64,000 bases of DNA from Prosthecobacter vanneervenii. GTDB lineage: Bacteria; Verrucomicrobiota; Verrucomicrobiia; Verrucomicrobiales; Verrucomicrobiaceae. Made by a program: the position numbers and the translations under genes. Below, one piece after another: positions 34,498 to 42,819 of the stretch (the first letter of the stretch is position 1; every line of letters begins with the position of its first letter). The DNA lies in the NCBI RefSeq assembly GCF_014203095.1, contig NZ_JACHIG010000007.1, forward strand, positions 62,001-126,000. Direction: 5' to 3'. The notes under the pieces were generated by a model. It was given only the letters and a program-made list of their open reading frames with translations, did not search any database and was not told where the DNA came from.

Positions 34498-36057
34498 ATG
34501 GAACAACAAACGCCCGTTCAATCCGACCCACCCGCGAAAGCAGAGTCAAAAAATGTCGATCAAAGATCGGTCAAAGATCCTGATGAATTTTTTGGATCGC
34601 ATATTGAAAGCATTGCGGCCTATCACCGAATTAATCCCGGAGATGTCGCCCTTAGCATCGCGAGCGTAGTGGCGAATATCTCTGGCCCGTACGCTGGATT
34701 TGTTGATCCGTTCGGACGGAAATATCATCCACATTTGAACCTCGTGCGGATTGATGGCGATTCTCCGAATGCCAATGACCTCGAAGCAGCATTGTTCGAA
34801 CCGTTGCAAAAGCGCCTTCGATGGCTGCGACATGCGGCCACTTGTCAGTCAAAACTTCTCTCGGACAGAAACACGTTTGGCGATCACTCCGTGGATCAAT
34901 ACCAGCCGCTTCAAAATTCACTCCATCCATGGATTAAAGACAATGATCACCGCCTGGCGCAGGAGCAGCAGGAAATGTTGAGCTTGAATTATCTTCCAAG
35001 GCAAGAGTTCAATGAAATGGCTTTGGTGAAGAGCCATTATCTGGGAAGCAGAAGAGTTCCAGTTCGTGCTTCACCCGGCATCTCCTATTTGCCCACCCTT
35101 ATGGCCGAGGGAGTTTTCGTTGATCAAATTGGCGGGGCTTTGAATGAAGCACTGCATCGCCAATTGTTCGTTTTTAATCCCAGCGGTGGCATTTTTAATC
35201 TAGCTTCCAAGAAAGCTGTCAGCGATGAAAATACAGCTGCTAATCTTTGCTCCTTTTTGCAAGGAAGAGATCTGTCATTTGCACCACACCACCGTGATCA
35301 AGGGCGCGGCACCTTGGAGTTTGCAAGGATCCAAATGGTCGCCAAATCCACACTCCTACGCATAGGCGGCGTTCTTCAAAACCCAGGTTCCAATTGGAAC
35401 GAAGTCATCAAGACCTGCCTGCTTTGGGAAGGGGCTCCATGGAAGTCGCCAACGATTCCCGGGAATGCCCTCATGGCTGCGTGGCAGCGCTATGAGCAAG
35501 TGATTCAGGAGCTCATTGAGCTACGCTGTTTTAATCCGAATCATGCGCAAAAGCGGCTCTCTCTTCCCCAGGACTGCAACCAGTCCTATATTAAGCTCCG
35601 CATGGAATATTCCAAGGCGCTCCAAGCTGTGAAGGGCGTTGATGGGAACTTCACCGCACAGTTTTTTGATCTCCCTGAACGCCTTCTATGGGTGTTCATG
35701 CAGTTTCACCAAGAGCACGAGCCATTTTGGTGCGTTCAAACCGCGTTCTATTCGGCGGTTTACGCTATTCGAAAGCAACAGCAATTGCTTCACAAAGCAC
35801 GCACGACTCTAGCCAAAGAAAATGCGACCAAGTCAATGGCAGCAGTGACTGCCATCTTGCGGGACAAGGGCCCCTGCAATGTGCGGCAGATGCAGCGCTC
35901 CACCAAAAGCCGGGCAGCGTCGTTTTTCAAAACCGGGATAAGCATCCTGGAAAAAGAAGGCCGAGTAAAAAAGCATGCCGACAACCGGTATGAACTCCTG
36001 CAAGCCGAAACTGACAGTGGAAGCGTCAGGGAACCACAATATGCCGCCCACAATTAA
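34498..36057 (+). CDS. Uncharacterised element protein, DUF3987-like layout with C-terminal winged helix
   Basis: This 519-residue protein has an N-terminal part ('DVALSIASVVANISGPYAGF' then 'HLNLVRIDGDSPNANDLEAA') resembling the start of the ATPase-like region in DUF3987 proteins, but the place of the Walker A lacks GKS/T. The C-terminus ('ILRDKGPCNVRQMQRSTKSR', then 'ILEKEGRVKKHADNRYELL') is a winged helix. The next gene has the same layout. It lacks a signal peptide and is AT-rich. A function in replication or DNA maintenance of the element is inference. Confidence 0.5.
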   Translation: MEQQTPVQSDPPAKAESKNVDQRSVKDPDEFFGSHIESIAAYHRINPGDVALSIASVVANISGPYAGFVDPFGRKYHPHLNLVRIDGDSPNANDLEAALFEPLQKRLRWLRHAATCQSKLLSDRNTFGDHSVDQYQPLQNSLHPWIKDNDHRLAQEQQEMLSLNYLPRQEFNEMALVKSHYLGSRRVPVRASPGISYLPTLMAEGVFVDQIGGALNEALHRQLFVFNPSGGIFNLASKKAVSDENTAANLCSFLQGRDLSFAPHHRDQGRGTLEFARIQMVAKSTLLRIGGVLQNPGSNWNEVIKTCLLWEGAPWKSPTIPGNALMAAWQRYEQVIQELIELRCFNPNHAQKRLSLPQDCNQSYIKLRMEYSKALQAVKGVDGNFTAQFFDLPERLLWVFMQFHQEHEPFWCVQTAFYSAVYAIRKQQQLLHKARTTLAKENATKSMAAVTAILRDKGPCNVRQMQRSTKSRAASFFKTGISILEKEGRVKKHADNRYELLQAETDSGSVREPQYAAHN

Positions 36058-36073
36058 AACCAACTGATAAACC

Positions 36074-37516
36074 ATGAACTACGACACCTCGATCAGACCG
36101 TTTGAATTTGGCAAAGGTGAAACTTTTGATGATGTTCGTCAATGTTTGCCACCTCGCCTTTTTGCGCTTGCCGAAAAATCTCAGGACCTGCTTGGCATTG
36201 ACGCCCGGACTGCGGCAATGGGTGGATTAGCTCATCTGGCCGCAGCAATGGGACGTGGTGTCTTCCTTGATGATGGAACCACGCGAATCCCCCCATGTTT
36301 TAGTCTGGCCGTGATTTCTGACAGCACTTCACCGGGTGAATGGCTGGCAACCCTTGGAAGAGGATGGCTTGAGGAAGCAAAAGGCATTTCCAATTTTTGG
36401 ACATCTGATCAAGCCAAGCTCGTTCTGCAGAGGCATTTGCGGGACGCAGCCGCTCAGGATACCAACACTCGATCAAGCGATCCCCAGATTGACCAGCTTG
36501 TGAATTCCATTCCAGTCGATGCATTGAAGATGGTTCACACACAATATTTAACAACCAGGACTGATCCAACAGCGGCAGGCCTTGCCATCGTCCAAAACAG
36601 CGGTCGAACAACGACCATGATTAATGGGGCCAGAGACCCACTGATTGAGTGGGGACAATTGAAACCCATCTTGCAACGGCAATTTAACGAGATGCTCATT
36701 CTTGGCTGGTTGTGCAAACCCATGCCTGTCACACCCCAAAGAACAGAAATTCCAGCATCGCTCACCTGCCTTTGGCAAACCCGTACGCAGTCCTTGCAGC
36801 AAACGTGGTTTTCTAATCGCAGCATCTGCGCTCACGATCCGCCACCCGTGCTACTATTTAAATTCACAGGTTCTCCCAAACGCCTGCCTGATGTCAATGC
36901 CCCTGAATTCGCGGATTGGGCACAGCTCCTAAAAATCGCATTCCAGTGCCGACGAGTGATCAATGGGGCTTCGGACATCGCTTTGGAGCAAAGCGTGAAA
37001 GTGATTGCCGAATTGTTTTATAAACAGTTCGATTCCGCGACCGCCACTCTGCCGAAGGAAATGCAGCCATGGCTCCAGTGGATTCCTGATCTCGCTCTAC
37101 GTATGTATCACCTGCAGCTAATCGCACACTCTCTTGAGCAAACAATCGTTGCCACCGCAATGGGAAAAGGCCAAAAACAACCAACTGAATTTACCATTCA
37201 GCAGAAGCAACAGGCCATGATGAGCGCTGTGCGTCTTACGCGCTGGGCTGCAAACGAACACTTTCAAGTGCTCCTCGGATTCATGGGAAAGTCAGAGGTG
37301 GCAAGACTTTCGACAGGTTCCGACAATACCGACACACAGCGGCTTGAGGAAGGCATTTTGCAGAAGCTCAAAGATAATGGCCCTCAATCACCCCGGGAAT
37401 TGCAACGCAGTTTCCATGAATTGCGCGCCCAGGCCCGTGATGAGGCTCTCCTCAGGCTCAAAAGCAAGGGGGCGGTGACCAAAGACTCCAAAGGAAGGTT
37501 TGAAGTGGCGGCTTAA
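36074..37516 (+). CDS. Uncharacterised element protein, apparent paralogue of preceding gene
   Basis: This 480-residue protein starts 16 bp after the previous stop, clearly co-transcribed. It has the same plan: 'TAAMGGLAHLAAAMGRGVFL' and 'PPCFSLAVISDSTSPGEWLA' at the position of a DUF3987-type nucleotide loop, without a canonical Walker Lys. A helical middle follows, then a C-terminal winged helix ('ILQKLKDNGPQSPRELQRSF' to 'SKGAVTKDSKGRFEV'). The two proteins may form a heteromer. No enzymatic activity can be assigned. Confidence 0.5.
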   Translation: MNYDTSIRPFEFGKGETFDDVRQCLPPRLFALAEKSQDLLGIDARTAAMGGLAHLAAAMGRGVFLDDGTTRIPPCFSLAVISDSTSPGEWLATLGRGWLEEAKGISNFWTSDQAKLVLQRHLRDAAAQDTNTRSSDPQIDQLVNSIPVDALKMVHTQYLTTRTDPTAAGLAIVQNSGRTTTMINGARDPLIEWGQLKPILQRQFNEMLILGWLCKPMPVTPQRTEIPASLTCLWQTRTQSLQQTWFSNRSICAHDPPPVLLFKFTGSPKRLPDVNAPEFADWAQLLKIAFQCRRVINGASDIALEQSVKVIAELFYKQFDSATATLPKEMQPWLQWIPDLALRMYHLQLIAHSLEQTIVATAMGKGQKQPTEFTIQQKQQAMMSAVRLTRWAANEHFQVLLGFMGKSEVARLSTGSDNTDTQRLEEGILQKLKDNGPQSPRELQRSFHELRAQARDEALLRLKSKGAVTKDSKGRFEVAA

Positions 37517-37687
37517 ACGAGGTCAGGCGCTGAATGTCAGCGTGTCAGCGCATGGTAAAACGCCTATTACGCGATGCTGGCTTGGAAGGCGGTGACAAGT
37601 CCGACCTCGCGGCTCCGGCCTGCAGAGTTGCCCAATCTGCATGACGCAATAATGACAGCTCCATTGGGAAGACCTCCTCTCCTCCTC

Positions 37688-37706
37688 CTGCCCAGAAGGG
37701 GGGCAG
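37688..37706. terminator. Hairpin between convergent genes
   Basis: CTGCCC-AGAAGGG-GGGCAG lies in the 274-bp region between the stops at 37516 (plus) and 37791 (minus). The 6-bp GC stem is followed by AAAA rather than T on the plus strand, so it is only a weak terminator candidate. Nothing else was seen in this gap. Confidence 0.3.
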
Positions 37707-37790
37707 AAAATGCGAGTCCACCCGAATTTAAATGCGTCCTGCTTATGCAACCATAGCCAGCCGTAGAGGTGCTGTTGAAGCATGCACTGC

Positions 37791-38189
37791 TTATCTCGAT
37801 TGATAGCTGGGAACGATGGGCTTGGTTGAATTGGCGCTTCTCTGTGCGTCCAGCCAGGTTTTCTTCCAAATGAAAATTGCCATAGCCAGCCAGATGAATG
37901 GTTTGCTGCGTTTCCACAACACGAGTGCATAGACGATGCCGCAAAATATGGCGGTCCAAAAGATGACTGGCAGCCAGGATGTGACTGCTACAGTTTCGTA
38001 TTTTGGAAAAAGGATTCCTGGCTCAACCAGCCTTTGTTCCTGGCTTACAAAGACGAAATTTGAAAGCACCAACACCGAGAGAATGAGGGCCGCGCATGCA
38101 GCTGCCAAAGCACATCCGGCATTTGGATGTCTAACAGGCTGTGGAACTGGCGGATAGCCGCCTTGGGTTTGTGCATTTTGATCGCTCAT
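37791..38189 (-). CDS. Small multi-span membrane protein
   Basis: With the start at 38189 this is 132 residues. A Pro/Gln/Gly-rich N-terminal tail ('SDQNAQTQGGYPPVPQP') is followed by three hydrophobic segments: 'CALAAACAALILSVLVLSNF', 'SWLPVIFWTAIFCGIVYALV' and 'FIWLAMAIFIW'. The layout is like DUF4190-type or other tail-plus-helices proteins, but there is no firm family. It lies 65 bp downstream of the secreted protein gene on the same strand. Confidence 0.6.
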   Translation of the reverse strand: MSDQNAQTQGGYPPVPQPVRHPNAGCALAAACAALILSVLVLSNFVFVSQEQRLVEPGILFPKYETVAVTSWLPVIFWTAIFCGIVYALVLWKRSKPFIWLAMAIFIWKKTWLDAQRSANSTKPIVPSYQSR

Positions 38190-38254
38190 GATTAGCCAGC
38201 TTTTGTGGGGGAATGGCGAGGTATTTTTTTGCCTCGCCATTAAACCTGTTGTTG

Positions 38255-39088
38255 TTATTTCCCGCCCAGAAGGCCTTTGATGGCCGCTTCTCCCAAAAAT
38301 GAGCCCACCCCAAGAAGGGCATTATTTACGTCCTTGTTGGTCGTCCCTGTGCTTTCGACAATCTCAGCGGATGTGACGGCATTAAGTTTGACATTGTAGG
38401 CAAAGCGCAATTTTGTCGTTCCTGTGGGCCTGAGAATCCCCTGCCAGTATAAAACACAATTGAGGCGAAATTTGTTAATGTCTTCATAGCACCTGCTCTG
38501 TGTGTCGGCAATCCAGTCCACATCAAGGCTCTCAACCCAAATGCTGATCCCTGCTCCTGCAGGATGAATCGATTTAAACAGGTCCTGAGCACCTGGAATG
38601 TCTGTTCCGTCCGCCTGTTTGACAGGATCGTTCAAGCTGGTTTCAAGAACCATTTTGAGCAGGCTGAGGGTGACGTTCGCATTGCAAGGCGCGCCGGCTT
38701 TTCGGCTGCCCTCCGGCGCTACACTCCATTCCCCATTTTGTTGCGGCATCCCTCCCTGTGCGTCGATATAATATTCCCCGGACAGTTTCCCATCCTGAAC
38801 GTCCCCCTGCCACTTGATGATCAGCCCTGTGTAATCTGTGGTATTAAACCGGAATTTCATTCCACTGCGTGTGCCGGCGATTTTTCCTCCGCCTCTCAGC
38901 CAGCCGCTCACTGACACGAAGCCACCGAGCTTGCCACCTTCCTCACTGAACACGATCTTTAAATGACCATCAGCGTTTCCTGTCACGTTGTGACACGTCC
39001 CCGAGAGAGCCGCCATATCGATAGTGTCGGCGTGTGAAGTGCACAGCCAAAAGCTAAAGATCAAAATCAGGAATGTGGGCGATTTCAT
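38255..39088 (-). CDS. Secreted protein of unknown function
   Basis: This 277-residue protein has a signal peptide ('SPTFLILIFSFWLCTSHA'). The mature part starts with a small beta-rich domain with Gly-rich turns ('GGKLGGFVSVSGWLRGGG', 'DGKLSGEYYIDAQGGMPQQN'), then an alpha/beta half ending in a Gly-rich hydrophobic helix ('LLGVGSFLGEAAIKGLLGGK'). No family is recognised. With its neighbour it forms a two-gene envelope unit, divergent from the Cro/C1-type regulator. Confidence 0.55.
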   Translation of the reverse strand: MKSPTFLILIFSFWLCTSHADTIDMAALSGTCHNVTGNADGHLKIVFSEEGGKLGGFVSVSGWLRGGGKIAGTRSGMKFRFNTTDYTGLIIKWQGDVQDGKLSGEYYIDAQGGMPQQNGEWSVAPEGSRKAGAPCNANVTLSLLKMVLETSLNDPVKQADGTDIPGAQDLFKSIHPAGAGISIWVESLDVDWIADTQSRCYEDINKFRLNCVLYWQGILRPTGTTKLRFAYNVKLNAVTSAEIVESTGTTNKDVNNALLGVGSFLGEAAIKGLLGGK

Positions 39089-39259
39089 AACGGTCGTGTT
39101 TCGGTGATTGTGAGCTTTTGAAGCTATTCGCTGCTGCGTATTGGTCGAACGAAGGCACCGGTCGCTGATATCGTTCTGGTCTCCGATGCGACCTGGCTGG
39201 TTTGGATCGTGTCACTTCACTGAGCATTCAATTCAGCACTCTACACACGTCAAGCCATT

Positions 39260-39279
39260 TTGCTCCGATATCGGAGCAA
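39260..39279. promoter_or_regulatory. 20-bp perfect palindrome upstream of Cro/C1-type regulator
   Basis: TTGCTCCGATATCGGAGCAA is perfectly self-complementary. It lies 39 bp upstream of the regulator start and 171 bp upstream of the divergent secreted-protein gene, an ideal autoregulatory operator for a dimeric HTH protein. Confidence 0.6.
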
Positions 39280-39318
39280 TCAAAGGGCCACCACTCCCTA
39301 CTATTTGCGGCCAGAAAC

Positions 39319-39579
39319 ATGGCGCAGCAGAACATCATTGGCTCAGCAGTTCGGCGCATTCGCGTCGAAAAAGAACTGACGCAGGATGCTTTTGCAGCTC
39401 GCTGCCAGCTTGCCGGCTGGGACTTGTCCCGTGAAACCCTGTCCAAGATCGAGGCCTGCATTCGTCGGGTGAACGATGCTGAAGTCATGATGCTTGCCAA
39501 AATTCTCGGCTGCAAAATCACTGACCTTTTCCCAGCAACCACCAAGGCGGTTCTGCCAGTGCTTCGTCACAGCAAGTGA
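39319..39579 (+). CDS. Cro/C1-type (XRE) helix-turn-helix regulator
   Basis: With the start at 39319 the protein has 86 residues. The HTH_3 core is 'AVRRIRVEKELTQDAFAARC' followed by 'LSRETLSKIEACIRRVNDAE' and 'MMLAKILGCKITDLFP'. This is essentially the whole protein, so it is a small dimeric repressor. The upstream palindrome at 39260-39279 is its likely operator. It could control the divergent envelope genes or mark the right edge of the integrated element. Confidence 0.85.
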   Translation: MAQQNIIGSAVRRIRVEKELTQDAFAARCQLAGWDLSRETLSKIEACIRRVNDAEVMMLAKILGCKITDLFPATTKAVLPVLRHSK

Positions 39580-39864
39580 AGCGTGGTTGACCGGAGTGTG
39601 AATGACGCTTCCTTCCGTTCATGTGCGGTCGCCTGAGCTCGTTCGCCACGCTTCAAAGCCTGGCTCTAGGGGCAAGGAACTGGGTGTTCAGCGGCGAAAA
39701 AATAGGCCCCACGAAGACCGGCGGTCCGAGGTTCCTGTCGTGAACAATATCTGTCCCACCGATTATGCCGACAGCTGTTTCTCGTGAAGCGGCGTTGTTC
39801 TTTTTACTCTCATATTCCTACTTGCCCTGTGGGGCTTGGGGCTGCATACTCATGGGCACAAACC

Positions 39865-40395
39865 ATGCGACTGACCAAACGAGGTGAATATGCGCTGCGC
39901 ACCCTGATCCGGCTGGGCATTGCCGAGCGCCAGCAGGAGGGGGTCATTTCTGTTTCCACCCTGGCGGAGCAGGAGCATCTGCCGTTCAAGTTTTTGGAGG
40001 CCATTCTCTTTGAGCTGCGCACCGCCGGCTATGTGGAAAGCCTGCGTGGCAAGTACGGTGGCACCCGGCTGGCCAAGCCGATGAAAGCCATCAAGATGGG
40101 CGAGGTGGTGCGCCTGATCGACGGCAAGCTGGCACCCATCGGCTGCGCCAGTGAGACGGAGTATGAAAAGTGCACCTGCCCGGACGAGACGCACTGCGGC
40201 CTGCGCATGCTCATGATCGATGTGCGCAATGCCATTGCCAACATTCTGGACCGTTACACCCTGGAAAACGTGGTGGAGGTGACGCTGAGAAAGCAGCAGG
40301 CTGCCAAAAAGACGGCCAAGAAGAAGACGGGACGCGAAAAGCATGCGGACCCTGCGGATGGCTTTCTGGCCACGCTGCTGGATTCGGTGGCTTAG
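39865..40395 (+). CDS. Rrf2-family transcriptional regulator with cysteine cluster
   Basis: The start at 39865 gives the canonical Rrf2 opening 'MRLTKRGEYALRTLIRLG'. The winged helix continues with 'STLAEQEHLPFKFLEAILFE' and 'LRGKYGGTRLAKP'. The family's effector region has four cysteines ('GCASETEYEKCTCPDETHCG'), a set that could ligate an Fe-S cluster as in IscR/NsrR-type sensors. A Lys-rich tail ('KKTAKKKTGREK') is unusual. It has 176 residues. No suf/isc operon is visible in the window, so the target is unknown. A 285-bp gap precedes it, with no other gene seen. Confidence 0.88.
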   Translation: MRLTKRGEYALRTLIRLGIAERQQEGVISVSTLAEQEHLPFKFLEAILFELRTAGYVESLRGKYGGTRLAKPMKAIKMGEVVRLIDGKLAPIGCASETEYEKCTCPDETHCGLRMLMIDVRNAIANILDRYTLENVVEVTLRKQQAAKKTAKKKTGREKHADPADGFLATLLDSVA

Positions 40396-40549
40396 ACACA
40401 CCACAATCTGCTGAAAACGGGGATCATCATCCGTGGTGGCCCGCACTCATGCGGCCTGTCAGCGCTCCGGCGGAGTGGAATCGTCCCGATCCCACACGTT
40501 TTAGCATCGCCCAGCGTGTTCGATTCGTCTGTAAACATGCTGCAGGTGT

Positions 40550-40568
40550 GGGGATCAAGATGATCCCC
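40550..40568. terminator. Hairpin between convergent genes, sister of 16292-16312
   Basis: GGGGATCA-AGA-TGATCCCC is an 8-bp perfect stem with the same AGA loop and the same layout as the hairpin at 16292, with a C-G pair replaced by T-A on both sides. It lies between the stops at 40395 (plus) and 40635 (minus). No T-tract follows. Confidence 0.5.
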
Positions 40569-40634
40569 CTCCGTTGGCTTGTGCTTTTGCTCCCAGACCG
40601 GGAGCGCGGCGTGTTTTGGCTGCTATTGTGTCAT

Positions 40635-41306
40635 TCACTTGTCCCACTGCGCCATGCGCTGGGCGGCAGCGTAGGCGGACCAGCCCCATTTGGAGCGGAA
40701 GAGCTGTTCCTCATAGGTGAGGCCCCGCTGCAGGCGGGTGTTGGTGTTTGTATCTGACACGGGGCCGGTGCCAGAGGTGGCTGTGTCGGTGGCGGCAGAG
40801 CTGGCCGTTGTCTGTGTGGTGGATGGTGCTGCGGAGGCTGGAGTCAGGGAGAGATCCAGGGCCAGGCCTCTGCCGGGTCCGGCGGGCTCATATCCCTGGA
40901 CGGCCACCTGCTGATTTCCCGACCAGAAGTGATTCGATGGGAGGTGAGGATCGACGGGGATGGCCGGGGCCGCCTGTGCTGCCGAGGCAGGTGCTGAAGC
41001 CGGTGGCGGAGATGCCAGCGGGAGTCCGGAGGCCAATCCTGATGAGCGCACGGGCGGCTCTGGCGCAGCGGCGGGTGAGGCTGCTGTTGCCCAGGAGGCC
41101 GCCTGCAGGTCCGGTCGTGATTGTGCAGGCACCGCTGGCGCAGGCTGGGGCTTCACGGTTTCAGTCGAGGCGGTGACACGAGATCCCGCAGCGCCTCCAG
41201 CCCCCAGGCTCCAGCCGATGAGGCCGGTGGTCAGCACGAGGGCCAGGCCGGCTGCCCATCGGTGCAGCGGGAGGGCGGTGATTTTGGGGGGGAGTCCGAT
41301 GCGCAT
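40635..41306 (-). CDS. Pro/Ala-rich single-span membrane protein
   Basis: This 223-residue protein has a short basic N-terminus, a membrane anchor ('WAAGLALVLTTGLIGWSLGA') and a long Ala/Pro/Ser/Thr-rich low-complexity periplasmic region. It ends in a compact conserved-looking tail ('GLTYEEQLFRSKWGWSAYAA', 'QRMAQWDK'). No family is recognised. It lies 105 bp after the secreted-protein gene but beyond the intrinsic terminator at 41355-41385, so it probably has its own promoter. Confidence 0.6.
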   Translation of the reverse strand: MRIGLPPKITALPLHRWAAGLALVLTTGLIGWSLGAGGAAGSRVTASTETVKPQPAPAVPAQSRPDLQAASWATAASPAAAPEPPVRSSGLASGLPLASPPPASAPASAAQAAPAIPVDPHLPSNHFWSGNQQVAVQGYEPAGPGRGLALDLSLTPASAAPSTTQTTASSAATDTATSGTGPVSDTNTNTRLQRGLTYEEQLFRSKWGWSAYAAAQRMAQWDK

Positions 41307-41354
41307 GATGCCGGGAAAAAAGGGGGAGAGTGGGCCGGGCGCTCAGCAGACAAA

Positions 41355-41385
41355 AGCCGTTGTGGATGCGATACCCACAACGGCT
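41355..41385 (-). terminator. Intrinsic terminator after the 41412-42779 gene
   Basis: On the minus strand AGCCGTTGTGG and CCACAACGGCT form a perfect 11-bp stem around a 9-nt loop, followed directly by TTTTG. It begins 27 bp after the stop at 41412. This is the clearest Rho-independent terminator in the window. Confidence 0.82.
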
Positions 41386-41411
41386 GATGTTCCTGAACCA
41401 GGAGTTTGAGA

Positions 41412-42779
41412 TTAGTAGAAGGTGGGGATGACCAGACCGCCGTCCGTGTAGCGAGCCACGCGGAAGGTGGAGTCGATCAGGATGCCGCCGCCGTTGGTGG
41501 CGTCCACATTCAGGATCTGATCACGCAGCGCATTGGCAAAGTCGCGCACGGTGCTGGCGGCGGAGCTGGGGTCAGCAGCGGAGCCGGGGCGGCGGATGAT
41601 GCGGTTGTACACCCAGGCGGTGTAGGAGCCGTTTTTCACATTGGCGGCGGAGTAGGGGACGCCGTTGTACCTCAGCGCCACACCTTGATTGGCGGTGGGG
41701 ATGCTGGCATTGACCACGCTGGCGTTGCCGTCAGAGGGGGTCAGGTAGCCGATGTAGAAGCCACCGAGGGCGTCCGTGTTGCCACCGGTTTGGGCAGCAG
41801 CCGTGGAGAGGGTGGTGGTGAGCGTGGGAGCCAGCGTGGCACCGGTGGGGTAGCCGCCATTGCCGATGTCTGTCACGGGCAGGTAGATGGAGTTGCTGGT
41901 GCCCACGGGCCAGAGCTGCTGGGAGCCCACCACGCCGCCGTAGGTCAGAGAGCCGGAGACGGTCTGTGGGGTGGAAAAGGTGGGCAGCCAGACGCTGACG
42001 GCGGTGGTGGTGCCCAGGCCGAGCTCGGTGTAGGCGCCAAAGCGCTGGCCGGCATCCGTGTTGCGGCCGATGGCGAATACGGTGTACTTTTCATGCGCAC
42101 TGTCGCCGGTGAACTGGGACAGGCGGATGACGCCGGTGGTGTAGAGCAGCTGGCCCAGCTGGGTGGTGATGTTGGGCAGGTACGTTCCGTTGGCGTAGGT
42201 GGCGCCGAAGCTGTTGACCGGAGAGCCGGGGAAGCCGGGGCTGGCGTAGAAGATCAGCGGAGACACGCCCACCACTTCCTCGATGAGGGTGGCGTAGGAG
42301 GTGCCGAGGTAGGTGCCCTGGAAGGGAGAGGTGCTCTGGAAGTTCGTGGAAAAACCAAAGTCCGGCTTGGCGACTTCATAGTCGGTGCCCAGCACGGAGG
42401 TGTTCGCCGTCGGGTCCGCCACGGCACCGGTGCCGGTGCCATTGCTCACGACATAGCGTGCGTCCAGATTTCCGGCCACGGAGGCCACACCGGCCAGGGC
42501 ACCTGCGAAGGAGACCTTGATGATGACCGGGTTGCCGTTCCAGGTGCCGTTATAGGCACCGTAGTTGGAAGAGAGGGCATTGGCCGTGGAGGCCGAGGTT
42601 GCGTTGCCTTTATTTCCCTGGAAAACCCAGCCGCTGGCCAGGAGTTTGGTGATGGCGGACTGCGTGGCAGCGCGGTCGCCATTGGAGCCGGTGATGCGGA
42701 TGGTCGTCGTGACCGCAGAGGCGGGCGTGATCATGGCCATGCCGAGCAGGCCGAAGAGAATGGATTTGAAAGCTTTCAT
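41412..42779 (-). CDS. Secreted protein, possibly periplasmic-binding-protein-like
   Basis: This 455-residue protein has a clear signal peptide ('MKAFKSILFGLLGMAMITPA'). The mature N-terminus 'TTIRITGSNGDRAATQSAIT' followed by 'NGNPVIIKVSFAGALAGVAS' resembles the opening of phosphate-binding-like proteins found in Verrucomicrobia/Planctomycetes. The rest is Gly/Thr/Ser-rich. The resemblance is weak, so binding of phosphate or any ligand is only a suggestion. It starts 40 bp after the PEP-CTERM gene and ends at a strong terminator, so the two form an operon. Confidence 0.55.
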   Translation of the reverse strand: MKAFKSILFGLLGMAMITPASAVTTTIRITGSNGDRAATQSAITKLLASGWVFQGNKGNATSASTANALSSNYGAYNGTWNGNPVIIKVSFAGALAGVASVAGNLDARYVVSNGTGTGAVADPTANTSVLGTDYEVAKPDFGFSTNFQSTSPFQGTYLGTSYATLIEEVVGVSPLIFYASPGFPGSPVNSFGATYANGTYLPNITTQLGQLLYTTGVIRLSQFTGDSAHEKYTVFAIGRNTDAGQRFGAYTELGLGTTTAVSVWLPTFSTPQTVSGSLTYGGVVGSQQLWPVGTSNSIYLPVTDIGNGGYPTGATLAPTLTTTLSTAAAQTGGNTDALGGFYIGYLTPSDGNASVVNASIPTANQGVALRYNGVPYSAANVKNGSYTAWVYNRIIRRPGSAADPSSAASTVRDFANALRDQILNVDATNGGGILIDSTFRVARYTDGGLVIPTFY

Positions 42780-42819
42780 AAGGCTTGAAATGAGTTGGAA
42801 TTAAAGATGGAGTGGGGGA

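Noticed and set aside
39602-39787. Possible 61-residue protein between the XRE and Rrf2 genes
   Set aside because: No ribosome site, Arg-rich random composition and no neighbour logic.
41406-42788. 460-codon open frame on the plus strand
   Set aside because: It mirrors the secreted-protein gene at 41412-42779, which has a signal peptide and an intrinsic terminator. The plus frame is a low-complexity shadow.
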